From: Desulfobulbaceae bacterium
Lineage (GTDB): Bacteria; Desulfobacterota; Desulfobulbia; Desulfobulbales; Desulfocapsaceae
Assembly: GCA_024640625.1 (NCBI GenBank)
Contig: JAHEER010000012.1
Location: 1-64,000 of the forward strand
DNA length: 64,000 bases
Direction of reading: 5' to 3'
Shown here: positions 1 to 8,646 of the stretch, piece by piece
Position numbering within the stretch: position 1 is the stretch's first letter
Layout: each line of letters starts with the position of its first letter
Program-made: the position numbers and the translations under genes
The notes under the pieces: model-generated
Told to the model about the DNA's origin: nothing
Database searches by the model: none
The model's input: only the letters and a program-made list of their open reading frames with translations

Positions 1-1440
1 CCGTGAATAGACCTCCCCGGGCTCCTGCTCCAGCTTTTCTATATCTTCTTCCCGGGGAGCGGTGAAGGGGTGGTGCAAAGCCTGATAGCGCTTCTCCTTG
101 TCATCATACTCAACCAGCGGAAAATCGGTGACCCAGACGAAATCGAACCTGTCCTTGTCGAGCAGTTCAAGCCGCCTTGCCAACTCGTTGCGCAGCTCAC
201 CGAGCACCTGAAAGACGATGGCGCGGCTGTCGGCACCGAAAAAAAGAACATCGCCCGGTTCGGCCTCGAGACGTTCGACGATCTGCTGCTGCTCCTCAGC
301 TGCAAAGAATTTGGCGATGGGTGATTGCCAGCTGCCGTCCTCTTTGATTTTCACCCAGGCCAGTCCCTTGGCGCCAAACTGGATGGCGAATTCGGTCAGA
401 TCATCAAGCTCCTTGCGGGTGAATGTTCCACAGCCCTTGGCATTGATAGCCCGCACCGTACCGCCGCTGTCCGCCGCCGAGCGAAACACCTTGAAGTTAC
501 AGCCGGCAGCGATAGCGGTCAGATCGACCAGTTCCAGGCCGAACCTGGTGTCTGGCCGGTCGGTGCCGTAACGGGCCAGAGCCTCATCATAGGTTATTCG
601 GGTAAATGGCGGCTGCACATCGATGGAGCGGGTCTGGTGGAAGAGCTCTGCAATCATGCCCTCGACCACATCCATCACCTGTTCTTCATCGACAAAGGAC
701 ATCTCCATGTCGATCTGGGTGAATTCCGGCTGGCGGTCGGCCCGCAGGTCTTCATCCCGGAAACATTTGACAATCTGGTAATAGCGGTCCATGCCGGCAA
801 TCATCAGCAATTGTTTGAAGAGCTGAGGAGATTGGGGCAAGGCAAAAAAACGGCCGGCGTTGACCCGGCTCGGAACCAGGTAGTCCCGTGCTCCCTCGGG
901 TGTCGATTTGGTCAGCATCGGTGTTTCGATATCGATAAATCCCTGCTCGTTCAGGTACTGCCTGATGGTCTGCACGGCCTGGTGCCTGATCATCAGGTTG
1001 GCACTCATCTCCGGCTTTCTCAGATCCAGATAGCGGTATTGGAGGCGCAGGTTGTCCGACACCTCGGTGTCCTCATCCAATGGAAACGGCGGGGTTTCGC
1101 TGGTGTTAAGTATCTTGAGCGTATCTACCAGAACTTCTATGGCGCCGGTGGCCAGTTTTGGGTTGGCCATATCACCGGGTCTTGGCTCCACTTTCCCCTG
1201 CACGGCGATAACCCACTCACTGCGCAGTTGGTGGGCCTTGGCATGGACTTCGGGGTTCACCTCCGGGTTGAACACCACCTGGGTCAAGCCGCGCCGGTCC
1301 CTTAAATCGATAAAGATGACTCCGCCATGGTCTCGTCTGCGAAGCACCCAGCCCATCAGGGTCACCGTTTCGCCTACCTGGGCCAGGTTCAGTTCATTAT
1401 TATGATGCGTCCTGCGCATTGTTCCCATTGAATCAATCAT
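1..1440 (-). CDS. aspS: Aspartate--tRNA ligase, partial (C-terminus beyond window)
   Basis: This gene charges tRNA-Asp (or tRNA-Asp/Asn) with aspartate in the cytoplasm. The visible 480 residues begin with the OB-fold anticodon-binding domain (GWVLRRRDHGGVIFIDLRD near residues 30-50). They run through most of the class II catalytic core to the HHPFTAP motif near the left edge. Bacterial AspRS is about 590 residues, so roughly 110 C-terminal residues lie outside the window. I chose the ATG at 1440 because AGGA sits 6 bases upstream. An in-frame ATG at 1446 directly abuts that AGGA, which is too close. It lies 66 bp downstream of hisS on the same strand, a common hisS-aspS pairing that suggests cotranscription. 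Confidence 0.96.
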   Translation of the reverse strand, partial: MIDSMGTMRRTHHNNELNLAQVGETVTLMGWVLRRRDHGGVIFIDLRDRRGLTQVVFNPEVNPEVHAKAHQLRSEWVIAVQGKVEPRPGDMANPKLATGAIEVLVDTLKILNTSETPPFPLDEDTEVSDNLRLQYRYLDLRKPEMSANLMIRHQAVQTIRQYLNEQGFIDIETPMLTKSTPEGARDYLVPSRVNAGRFFALPQSPQLFKQLLMIAGMDRYYQIVKCFRDEDLRADRQPEFTQIDMEMSFVDEEQVMDVVEGMIAELFHQTRSIDVQPPFTRITYDEALARYGTDRPDTRFGLELVDLTAIAAGCNFKVFRSAADSGGTVRAINAKGCGTFTRKELDDLTEFAIQFGAKGLAWVKIKEDGSWQSPIAKFFAAEEQQQIVERLEAEPGDVLFFGADSRAIVFQVLGELRNELARRLELLDKDRFDFVWVTDFPLVEYDDKEKRYQALHHPFTAPREEDIEKLEQEPGEVYSR

Positions 1441-1506
1441 GCTCATTCCTGTCGGGGTTCGTTCAATCCGTTAGTTACTCGTTTTGGTGCAATGTGGTTC
1501 CGCCTC

Positions 1507-2760
1507 TTACAACCCATAGGTTTCGTTGAAAAAGTCAGTAATCGCATCGACGTTCACATCGGTCTGCTCGCCGGTTTTCATATTGCGCAGCACCACCTGC
1601 TGGTTGTCAAGTTCCTGACTACCGACGATCACCGTATAGCCAGCGCCGCTCCTGTCGGCCTGTTTCATCTGGCTCTTCAGGCTTCGGGTATCAAGATCCA
1701 TATCCACCCGCAGCCCTATTCCTCGCAACCCGTGCATCAGTTTAAAGGAATAATCGGCGGCTTCTTCACCAAGGCCAGCGATAAAAACATCAATTCCCGC
1801 GCTTTGATCCCCATGGTCCTCGAGCCGCTTCAAGAGCAGCACCAGCCGCTCGATCCCCATGGCGAATCCGATGCCCGGCACTTTGGGGCCGCCAAGCATC
1901 TCGATCAGTCCATCGTAGCGTCCGCCGGCGCAGACCGCTGACTGGGCCCCAAGCTGATCGGTGACGAACTCGAAAGTGGTCCGGACATAGTAATCGAGTC
2001 CCCGTACCATAAATTTGTTCACCGTATAGTCGACTTCAAGGAGGTCGAGATTCCTTCTCACTTCAGTGAAATGAATCGAACAATTCTCACAGAGATAGTC
2101 GATCACCGACGGGGCATCCTGGACCTGAATGCGGCAGCCCTGTTTTTTGCAGTCGAGGACCCGCAAGGGATTTCTCTGGCTTCTCCTCCTGCAGTCCTCA
2201 CACAACTGGTCCAGCCGCTCCTCTATAAAAGCAAGCAAGACGCGGCGATACTCCGGTCTGCAGTCCGGACAGCCGAGAGAGTTGATCTCCAGCGAGGTGG
2301 ATACGCCGAGTTCGCTGAACAGGCAGTCTCCCAGGCTCATCAACTCGGCATCGAGCCGGGGGCTCGCCGAACCGAGTACTTCCACATCAAGCTGGTGAAA
2401 CTGGCGCAGCCTCCCTTTTTGCGGACGTTCATGCCTGAACATGGGGCCGATGGTGAAAAGCCTTTGCACCGGTTTGCGACCATGCATATTATGTTCTATA
2501 TAAGCCCGCATCAGTGAGGCCGTGGCTTCCGGGCGCATAGTGATCTGTTTATCAACGAAGGTGTACATCTCTTTTTCGACAATATCGGTGTCGGCGCCGA
2601 TGGAACGGGAAAACAGTTCTGTCTTCTCCAGAACAGGTACTCGTATCTCGGCAAAATGAAACCGCTCGAGAACAATTCTGGCACTCTCTTCCACCTGCCT
2701 CCAGAGGAGTACATCGTCAGGCATTATGTCCTTAAAGCCGTTCAGGGCTTTGATTTTCAA
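1507..2760 (-). CDS. hisS: Histidine--tRNA ligase
   Basis: This class II synthetase charges tRNA-His. The 417-residue product is the normal length for the family. It shows the N-terminal KALNGFKDIMP signature, motif 2 (MFRHERPQKGRLRQFHQ near residues 107-123), the histidine-binding VRGLDYY segment near residue 255, and the C-terminal anticodon-binding domain. The start is TTG at 2760, chosen because a strong GGAGG lies 7 bases upstream and no better ATG exists. A TTGACA-containing promoter candidate lies just upstream, divergent from the flavoprotein gene at 3043. aspS follows on the same strand. Confidence 0.96.
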   Translation of the reverse strand: MKIKALNGFKDIMPDDVLLWRQVEESARIVLERFHFAEIRVPVLEKTELFSRSIGADTDIVEKEMYTFVDKQITMRPEATASLMRAYIEHNMHGRKPVQRLFTIGPMFRHERPQKGRLRQFHQLDVEVLGSASPRLDAELMSLGDCLFSELGVSTSLEINSLGCPDCRPEYRRVLLAFIEERLDQLCEDCRRRSQRNPLRVLDCKKQGCRIQVQDAPSVIDYLCENCSIHFTEVRRNLDLLEVDYTVNKFMVRGLDYYVRTTFEFVTDQLGAQSAVCAGGRYDGLIEMLGGPKVPGIGFAMGIERLVLLLKRLEDHGDQSAGIDVFIAGLGEEAADYSFKLMHGLRGIGLRVDMDLDTRSLKSQMKQADRSGAGYTVIVGSQELDNQQVVLRNMKTGEQTDVNVDAITDFFNETYGL

Positions 2761-2795
2761 TTGATTGCCTCCAAATATTAATTGAAAAACAGATA

Positions 2796-2824
2796 AGTTA
2801 ACCTTAAAGTTATTAATTTGTCAA
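2796..2824 (-). promoter_or_regulatory. Candidate sigma-70 promoter for hisS-aspS
   Basis: On the minus strand a perfect TTGACA (2819-2824) is followed, after 17 bases, by TTAACT (2796-2801), or by TAACTT at 18 bases. The -10 is weak, but the AT-rich spacer and the position 36 bp ahead of the TTG start support it. Confidence 0.5.
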
Positions 2825-2970
2825 GCAGCAGCAGTGAGCCTGAAGGCGATCCCCGTGAGACCGCACGACACAGTCTATACCTTTGTAATAATGTTGTTTT
2901 TAATCAAACTAACAAGACAGCTCAGATCTCCAGCGGCCTCTTTTAACCGGCGGTTCGGAAGAGACATTGC

Positions 2971-2999
2971 TTGACAAATAGTACCGCAATAGGCATTAT
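2971..2999 (+). promoter_or_regulatory. Candidate sigma-70 promoter for the nitronate monooxygenase gene
   Basis: A perfect TTGACA (2971-2976), a 17-base spacer and CATTAT (2994-2999) lie 43 bp upstream of the ATG at 3043. The spacing is ideal and the -10 matches five of six consensus bases. Confidence 0.65.
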
Positions 3000-3042
3000 C
3001 GAGGCTCGACAGGCTCAACGGTTAAAGGAGTAGCACCCCATT

Positions 3043-4032
3043 ATGAAATTACCATCACTTCAAATCGCCAATCTCAAAGCGAAAATACCTCTGATTCAGG
3101 GCGGCATGTCCATTCGCGTGTCGACTTCCGCCCTTGCCGTTCCGGTGGCCGATTGTGGAGGTATTGGTGTGATCGGCGGCTCCGGTATCCTCGCCGATGA
3201 ACTCAAGGAAGACGTGCTCAAAGCGAAAGCCGCAACCGACGGCATCATCGGCGTGAACATCATGTATGCCGTCAAGAATTTCTATGAACTGGTTACCGAG
3301 TCCATCGAGGCCGGAGTTGACCTGATCATCACCGGGGCCGGATTTTCCAGGGACATTTTTAAGATCGGTAAAAAGTATAACGTTCCGATCGCTATGATCG
3401 TTTCTTCACCAACACTGGCCAGACTGGCGGAAAAGCTCGGGGCCGCAGCAGTTATAGTCGAGGCCAAGGAAGCCGGCGGGCATCTCGGAACCGATAAACC
3501 CCTACGCACCATTTTCCCCCCGATCAGAGATGTGGTCAAGAAGATCCCGCTCATTGCCGCCGGAGGCATCACCAACGGCTACGAGATGGCGGAAATGATG
3601 GAGAAATACGGGGCCGACGGCATTCAGATCGCCTCCCGCTTCGTATTGAGCAAGGAATGCCCAGTCTCAGATGAGTTCAAACAGGCCTATCTGGATGCCA
3701 AAAAAGAAGATATCGTTCTTACCACCTCACCGGTGGGGCTTCCCGGTCGGGCGCTCAATTCACCATTTGTCCGGGCTGTTGCCAAAGGCATGGACGTCAC
3801 CGCCGAGAAATGCAAACTCAAGTGTTTGAAAAAATGCGACTACCATTACTGCATTAACGATCGGCTCAATGCTGCGCGTGAAGGAGATCTCGAAAAAGGG
3901 CTCTTCTTCTCAGGTGAGAATACCTATAAGATGAAATCGATCCTGCCGGTGGCCGAGATCTTCAAACAGTTCATCAGCCAGGCCGAATCAGTCTACCGGG
4001 AAAAGTGCGGCTTTTCCCCTCCTGTCGCTTAA
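3043..4032 (+). CDS. Nitronate monooxygenase / FabK-like FMN flavoprotein
   Basis: This is a TIM-barrel FMN enzyme of the 2-nitropropane dioxygenase/nitronate monooxygenase family, which oxidises alkyl nitronates; relatives include the enoyl-ACP reductase FabK. The 329 residues show the N-terminal IQGGMSI motif (19-24), the catalytic-type AGGH (His147), the AAGGI phosphate-binding segment near 173-177 and GADGIQIASRF. A cysteine cluster near the C-terminus (CKLKCLKKC then CDYHYC) is known from anaerobe members. An AAAGGAG-type ribosome site precedes the ATG. It lies 43 bp upstream of the PcnB-type gene and has its own promoter. The physiological substrate cannot be told from sequence, and a FabK-like role is not excluded. 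Confidence 0.85.
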   Translation: MKLPSLQIANLKAKIPLIQGGMSIRVSTSALAVPVADCGGIGVIGGSGILADELKEDVLKAKAATDGIIGVNIMYAVKNFYELVTESIEAGVDLIITGAGFSRDIFKIGKKYNVPIAMIVSSPTLARLAEKLGAAAVIVEAKEAGGHLGTDKPLRTIFPPIRDVVKKIPLIAAGGITNGYEMAEMMEKYGADGIQIASRFVLSKECPVSDEFKQAYLDAKKEDIVLTTSPVGLPGRALNSPFVRAVAKGMDVTAEKCKLKCLKKCDYHYCINDRLNAAREGDLEKGLFFSGENTYKMKSILPVAEIFKQFISQAESVYREKCGFSPPVA

Positions 4033-4075
4033 CCCGATTCAATCAGACCTGCGCTCCCACCGTCCGCCTCCCAAG

Positions 4076-5404
4076 ATGACCGCAACGCCTAATATCATCG
4101 AGCCGTCCGCGCACCCGATCAGACCGGACATGATCGATGACGAGGCGCTCTATGTCATGCGCAAGCTGAACCGGGCTGGTTTTGCCAGTTACTTGGTCGG
4201 TGGTGGCGTCCGGGATCTCTACCTGGGCAAAACACCCAAAGATTTCGACATCGGAACAGACGCCCGGCCGGGTCAGATACGCAGGCTGTTCAACAACAGC
4301 CGCACCATCGGCCGGCGCTTCAGACTCGTTCAGGTCTTTTTTAAGAATAGAAAGACCATCGAGGTATCAACCCTGCGGTCACTCAGCGAACACGATATCG
4401 ATGGCCCGGAAGCAATTCTGGCGCCCAACAATACCTACGGTACGCCGGATGAGGATGCCCTGCGCCGCGACCTCACCATCAACGCCCTGTTCTACGAAAT
4501 AGAAAATCGCACGATTATTGATTACGTCGGTGGCGTGGCCGACCTCGACCAAGGCATCATCAGGATAATCGGCTCTGCTGACAAGCGCATCACCCACGAT
4601 CCGGTGCGCATGATGCGTGCAGTCAGACACAGTGTGCGCAACAATTTTCTCGTTGAGGAAGATAGTTGGGCCGCCATCTGCAGGAATCACCACCTGCTCA
4701 GGCTCTGCCCGCCGTCCAGACTGCGGGATGAAACCCTCAATGACATCTACAGTGCGTTCGCCGCCGAGTGGTACGAGCTCAGCCTCGATGGCAATCTGTT
4801 TACCGAATTGTTCCCCATCTATGATGGTCATCTGGGGACGGTGCTGCAGGACGGGACCAGCTGCCGCGAGCATCTGGCCAGAATATTTCGTAGCATCGAT
4901 CGGCATAACAAGCAGGCCGTCGCCAGCGGCACCCACCGCCAGCCTGACTACTTTTTTCTGGCCTTTTTGCTTATTCCCTGGGCGGAAATCAACTTCAACC
5001 TTTTCCAGCAGAAACTCAAAGGTCCCCAACTCTACAAGCTCGCCACGCACATCCGCGAGACGCTCAATCAGACCATCGGCCTCGATTTCAACCTGCGGCG
5101 CTCGACGCGCCAGGAGATCACCACTCTCCTTGCCCACCTGCCGCTGCTGCACCAGAACCGCACCCAGAACAGCTGGCCCAAATGGCTCAAACGCAAGAGC
5201 TATTTCAAAAAGTGCAAGCTGCTCTACCTGTTTTACCGGGAGGCAGTCGAGGGCATTGAGGTGGAAGATCATTTTTACCCGGCCGCTGAATCCCGTGAGC
5301 GGCACCAAAACCAGCCCACCAAAAGAGCAAAGAAATCCCGCCGCAAAGGCCGACCGGCTTTCAGCGGGGGTAAGCGCGGCGGTGTATTCGGCTTCAAGCG
5401 CTGA
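4076..5404 (+). CDS. pcnB: Poly(A) polymerase I / CCA-adding type tRNA nucleotidyltransferase
   Basis: This is a class II nucleotidyltransferase that adds A residues to RNA 3' ends. The 442 residues contain the head motif LVGGGVRDL (40-48), the metal-binding DFD pair (Asp56 and Asp58), the RRDLTINAL motif and the HDPVRMMRAVR RNA-binding block. The C-terminus is a strongly basic tail (Lys/Arg-rich, roughly residues 410-442). That tail and the overall length favour a PcnB-type poly(A) polymerase over a CCA-adding enzyme, but sequence alone does not settle this. It follows the flavoprotein gene by 43 bp. A short GC hairpin at 5424-5440 may end the transcript. Confidence 0.85.
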   Translation: MTATPNIIEPSAHPIRPDMIDDEALYVMRKLNRAGFASYLVGGGVRDLYLGKTPKDFDIGTDARPGQIRRLFNNSRTIGRRFRLVQVFFKNRKTIEVSTLRSLSEHDIDGPEAILAPNNTYGTPDEDALRRDLTINALFYEIENRTIIDYVGGVADLDQGIIRIIGSADKRITHDPVRMMRAVRHSVRNNFLVEEDSWAAICRNHHLLRLCPPSRLRDETLNDIYSAFAAEWYELSLDGNLFTELFPIYDGHLGTVLQDGTSCREHLARIFRSIDRHNKQAVASGTHRQPDYFFLAFLLIPWAEINFNLFQQKLKGPQLYKLATHIRETLNQTIGLDFNLRRSTRQEITTLLAHLPLLHQNRTQNSWPKWLKRKSYFKKCKLLYLFYREAVEGIEVEDHFYPAAESRERHQNQPTKRAKKSRRKGRPAFSGGKRGGVFGFKR

Positions 5405-5423
5405 GCCGAGGCCGCCCGACCAG

Positions 5424-5440
5424 CCTTCAGAGGCTGAAGG
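5424..5440 (+). terminator. Possible terminator hairpin after pcnB
   Basis: CCTTCAG / CTGAAGG form a 7-bp stem with an AGG loop, 20 bp after the pcnB stop. Only a short T-rich stretch follows, so intrinsic termination would be weak. Confidence 0.35.
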
Positions 5441-5536
5441 TAGTCTATTTCTGCTCGCTCCACCCCGATTACCCTCCTGCTTATTGCCTCTGCTTTTCTC
5501 TGCCGGAACGATCGCGCTGAGGTAACTCGATTTGTC

Positions 5537-5554
5537 TTACCGGTACCCTGGTAA
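5537..5554. promoter_or_regulatory. Imperfect palindrome upstream of the hydrogenase promoter
   Basis: TTACCGGTACCCTGGTAA is an 18-bp near-palindrome whose right end is 7 bp before the candidate -35. The position fits an activator or repressor site; no regulator can be named. Confidence 0.3.
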
Positions 5555-5560
5555 AATGAA

Positions 5561-5589
5561 TTGACATTCAGTGCTGATCGTTCTATCTA
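5561..5589 (+). promoter_or_regulatory. Candidate promoter of the hydrogenase operon
   Basis: A perfect TTGACA (5561-5566) is followed after 17 bases by TATCTA (5584-5589). It is the only good -35/-10 pair I see between pcnB and the small-subunit start, and would give a leader of about 160 nt. Confidence 0.45.
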
Positions 5590-5757
5590 TACGGATTGTA
5601 CTATTGGCAACGAGAATTCGAGATCCGGCCGCTCGAGGATGAAAAGGGAGCATCCTGTAGCAGCCGGGAAATCGGATTTTTATTTTTTAACCTTTAAATA
5701 TTAGAGGTGATAACAGCGCATTGCGCCAACTTGTTGTTTCAACATTAGGAGGTTGAT

Positions 5758-6840
5758 ATGGCAGATACGGTTAACAAAACCTTGGATCCGCGTGTGAACC
5801 GACGCGGCTTCCTGAAGGGGTGCACCATGGCGGCAGCCGCACTCGGACTCTCCGAGAGCATGGTCCCCAAAATGGTGGAGGCGGCGACTTCGGCTCAGCG
5901 CCCCCCGGTAATCTGGCTGCACTTTCAGGAATGCACAGGGTGTTCTGAAACACTGCTTCGGGGAGCCCATCCCGATCTGGCCAACCTGATTCTCGACATT
6001 ATTTCCCTCGATTATCATGAAACCGTCATGGCTGCTGCCGGCTATCAGGCAGAGCAGGCACTGCATGACTCGATGGAGAAAAATGCCGGGAAATACATTC
6101 TGGTCGTCGAGGGCGGAATCCCTACCGCTGAAAATGGCATTCACTGCAAAATCGCTGGTAAAACCGCCATGGAGAGCCTCGAGGAGGTCGCCTCCAACGC
6201 CGCCGCGATCATTGCCTACGGCACCTGCGCCACCTTTGGCGGCGTACAGGCCGCCAAACCGAACCCGACCGGTTCCGTCGGGGTTGATAAACTGGTGCAC
6301 GACAAGCCGATCATCAACATTTCAGGCTGTCCGCCCAACCCGGTCAACTTTCTCGGCACCGTTCTCCACTACTTAACCTTCCAGAGACTCCCGGCTGTCG
6401 ACAGCCTGAAGCGTCCCAAATTCGCCTATGGCCGGCGTATTCACGATCATTGTGAACGACGCGCCCATTTCGATGAGGGCCGGTTCGTCGAGCAGTTCGG
6501 TGATGAATACCACAAACTGGGTTACTGCCTCTATAAAGTAGGCTGCAAAGGTCCAGAAACCTTCGCCAACTGCCCGGTTGCCCGATTCAACGAAGCGGGC
6601 GTCTGGCCGGTCGCCGTCGGCCATGGCTGCATAGGCTGCACTGAGCCCAACTTCTGGGATACCATGACACCGTTCTATGACAGAATTCCGAACGTCAAGA
6701 TCCCCGGCTCCGGAATCGTCGAGGATGCTGACCGGATCGGCACCAAGGTACTCGGTGTGACTGCCGCTGCAGTCGGTATCCACGCCGTTGTCGGAATAGG
6801 AAAACGATTGATCAAAGGCAAATCCGACAGCGAAGGTTAA
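5758..6840 (+). CDS. hyaA: [NiFe] hydrogenase small subunit (group 1, membrane-bound, Tat-exported)
   Basis: This is the electron-transferring subunit of a periplasmic uptake hydrogenase. The 360 residues begin with a Tat signal (NRRGFLKG, residues 14-21, then a hydrophobic stretch). Cluster ligands are all visible: proximal [4Fe-4S] Cys59, Cys62, Cys157 and Cys191; distal cluster His229, Cys232, Cys257 and Cys263; and medial [3Fe-4S] Cys272, Cys291 and Cys294. A C-terminal hydrophobic helix (about 330-350) anchors it in the membrane. Gly61 and Gly162 occupy the positions where O2-tolerant enzymes such as E. coli Hyd-1 carry two extra cysteines, so a standard, oxygen-sensitive proximal cluster is expected. 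An AGGAGG site precedes the ATG, and the large subunit follows 51 bp later. Confidence 0.96.
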   Translation: MADTVNKTLDPRVNRRGFLKGCTMAAAALGLSESMVPKMVEAATSAQRPPVIWLHFQECTGCSETLLRGAHPDLANLILDIISLDYHETVMAAAGYQAEQALHDSMEKNAGKYILVVEGGIPTAENGIHCKIAGKTAMESLEEVASNAAAIIAYGTCATFGGVQAAKPNPTGSVGVDKLVHDKPIINISGCPPNPVNFLGTVLHYLTFQRLPAVDSLKRPKFAYGRRIHDHCERRAHFDEGRFVEQFGDEYHKLGYCLYKVGCKGPETFANCPVARFNEAGVWPVAVGHGCIGCTEPNFWDTMTPFYDRIPNVKIPGSGIVEDADRIGTKVLGVTAAAVGIHAVVGIGKRLIKGKSDSEG

Positions 6841-6891
6841 TTGCTGATCTTCAATTACCAATGCAAACAACCACTTTTGGAGGTTTAACAG

Positions 6892-8592
6892 ATGGCTCAG
6901 AAAATCACCATTGATCCGATTACCAGGATCGAAGGTCACTTACGAATAGATGTGGAAGTCGACGGCGGCGCGGTTACCAACGCCTGGTCCTCCGGTCAGA
7001 TGTTCAGGGGGCTGGAAATTATCCTGCAGGGCCGAGACCCTCGTGATGCCTGGCATTTCGTCCAGCGCATCTGCGGGGTCTGCACCACGGTCCACGCCCT
7101 GGCCTCGGTCCGTGCCGTAGAAGATGCCCTGAAACTTGAAATTCCTTACAATGCCCAGCTGATCAGGAACCTGGTCCAGGGCATTCACTGTTTACACGAC
7201 CATATCGTCCATTTTTATGCCCTCTCAGCCCTTGACTGGGTCGATGTCGTCTCCGCGCTCGACGCCGATCCGGTGAAGACCCAGCAGCTGGCTGAATCCC
7301 TGTCCGAATGGCCGGGCAACAGCGCCAAGCGTTTTGCCGCCGTAAAGGCCAAGCTCAAGGCTCTGGTTGAAAGCGGACAGCTAGGTCCATTCGCCAACGC
7401 CTATTGGGGCCACTCAGCCATGAAACTGCCGCCCGAGGCCAACCTGATGGCGGTTTCCCACTATCTCGAGGCCCTCGATTACCAGCGCAAGGCCACCACG
7501 GCTCTGGGGATCATTTCGGGCAAGAACCCGCATATCCAGAATCTCTCCGTCGGTGGGGTGACCTCCGCGATCAATCCGGACAACGAAGCCACCCTGAACA
7601 TGGAGCGCCTCTTCCGGGTCAAGGACCTGGTCCAGGAAGTTCGCGGCTTCATCAACAACGTCTACCTGGTCGACCTGGCTGCCGTCGGTGCCCTTTATGC
7701 CGAATGGCTGCCTTACGGCAATGGCGTCACCAACTACCTGGCAGCGCCTGACATGCCGACCAACGCCGCGGCCACCGAGTTCGACCTGCCCGGCGGCACC
7801 ATCATGGGCGGCGACCTGGCCGGCGTCAAGGCCTTTCAGGATCACCGTGACCCATATTTCAAGGACAACGTTCAGGAATCGATTGCCCGCGCCTGGTATG
7901 ACGGCGACTGGCAGAAGCATCCCTGGGAAGAAGAGACTGCCCCCAAAGCCGGCGACTTCGACGGTGCAGGCCGTTACTCCTGGCTCAAAGCCCCGCGCTT
8001 CGAGGGTAAGCCGATGCAGGTTGGTCCGCTTTCCCAGATGCTGGTTGGGTATGCCCAGGGTCACGAAGGAATCGTCAACGGTGTAAATGGCGCCCTCGAC
8101 CTGGTCAGCACGATTGCCGGCACCAAGGTCGGCCCCGAGGCACTCTTCGGCACCCTTGGCCGACACGCGGCCAGGGCAGTGCGCTGTTCGTTGATGGCCG
8201 ATCTGACCCTCAAGCATTGGGACCTGCTGATTGACAATATCGGCAGCGGTGATCTGGAGATCTTCAATCCGCCGACCTTCCCGAAGGGCGAGCAGAAAGG
8301 TGTCGGCGTCCACGAGGCCCCGCGCGGGCTGCTGTCGCACTGGATTGTTATCCAGGACGGTAAAATCAAGAATTACCAGGCGGTCGTTCCGTCCACCTGG
8401 AATGCCGGCCCCCGTGACGCCCAGGATCAGCTCGGACCTTACGAGGCCTCACTGATCGACAATCCGATTGCCGATCCGGAACGGCCGCTCGAGGTTTTGC
8501 GCACCGTGCACTCCTTCGATCCATGTATTGCCTGTGCCGTACACATGCTGGATCCGGAAGGCCGAGAAGTGATGAAAGTCAAGGCTCTGTAA
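6892..8592 (+). CDS. hyaB: [NiFe] hydrogenase large (catalytic) subunit
   Basis: This subunit carries the Ni-Fe site that splits H2. The 566 residues contain the N-terminal RIEGH motif, the L1 motif RICGVC (Cys61, Cys64) and the L2 motif DPCIACAVH (Cys545, Cys548). The protein runs 15 residues past His551; in this family the maturation protease removes such a tail after nickel insertion. The nickel ligands are all cysteine, not selenocysteine. The subunit is translated from ATG 6892 with a TGGAGG site, crosses the membrane with the Tat-bearing small subunit by hitch-hiking, and is followed by the cytochrome b gene. The protease gene lies in the same operon at 14009. Confidence 0.97.
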   Translation: MAQKITIDPITRIEGHLRIDVEVDGGAVTNAWSSGQMFRGLEIILQGRDPRDAWHFVQRICGVCTTVHALASVRAVEDALKLEIPYNAQLIRNLVQGIHCLHDHIVHFYALSALDWVDVVSALDADPVKTQQLAESLSEWPGNSAKRFAAVKAKLKALVESGQLGPFANAYWGHSAMKLPPEANLMAVSHYLEALDYQRKATTALGIISGKNPHIQNLSVGGVTSAINPDNEATLNMERLFRVKDLVQEVRGFINNVYLVDLAAVGALYAEWLPYGNGVTNYLAAPDMPTNAAATEFDLPGGTIMGGDLAGVKAFQDHRDPYFKDNVQESIARAWYDGDWQKHPWEEETAPKAGDFDGAGRYSWLKAPRFEGKPMQVGPLSQMLVGYAQGHEGIVNGVNGALDLVSTIAGTKVGPEALFGTLGRHAARAVRCSLMADLTLKHWDLLIDNIGSGDLEIFNPPTFPKGEQKGVGVHEAPRGLLSHWIVIQDGKIKNYQAVVPSTWNAGPRDAQDQLGPYEASLIDNPIADPERPLEVLRTVHSFDPCIACAVHMLDPEGREVMKVKAL

Positions 8593-8646
8593 GCATGAAA
8601 AGGACTAAAACTTTCAATTTTCGGCCCCAACCGACAGGAGGTAATT

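Larger units (their letters stand above)
5405..5757 (+). other. Intergenic region between pcnB and the hydrogenase operon
   Basis: No gene is supported here. The left part is a GC-rich tail with a 7-bp hairpin. The middle holds an 18-bp imperfect palindrome and a TTGACA promoter candidate. The last 60 bp are AT-rich and end in a strong AGGAGG ribosome site for the hydrogenase small subunit. The leader between the candidate promoter and the start codon would be about 160 nt. I saw no recognisable riboswitch in it. Confidence 0.6.

Noticed and set aside
325-1305. 326-codon plus-strand ORF
   Set aside because: Antisense to aspS, which is unmistakable on the minus strand.
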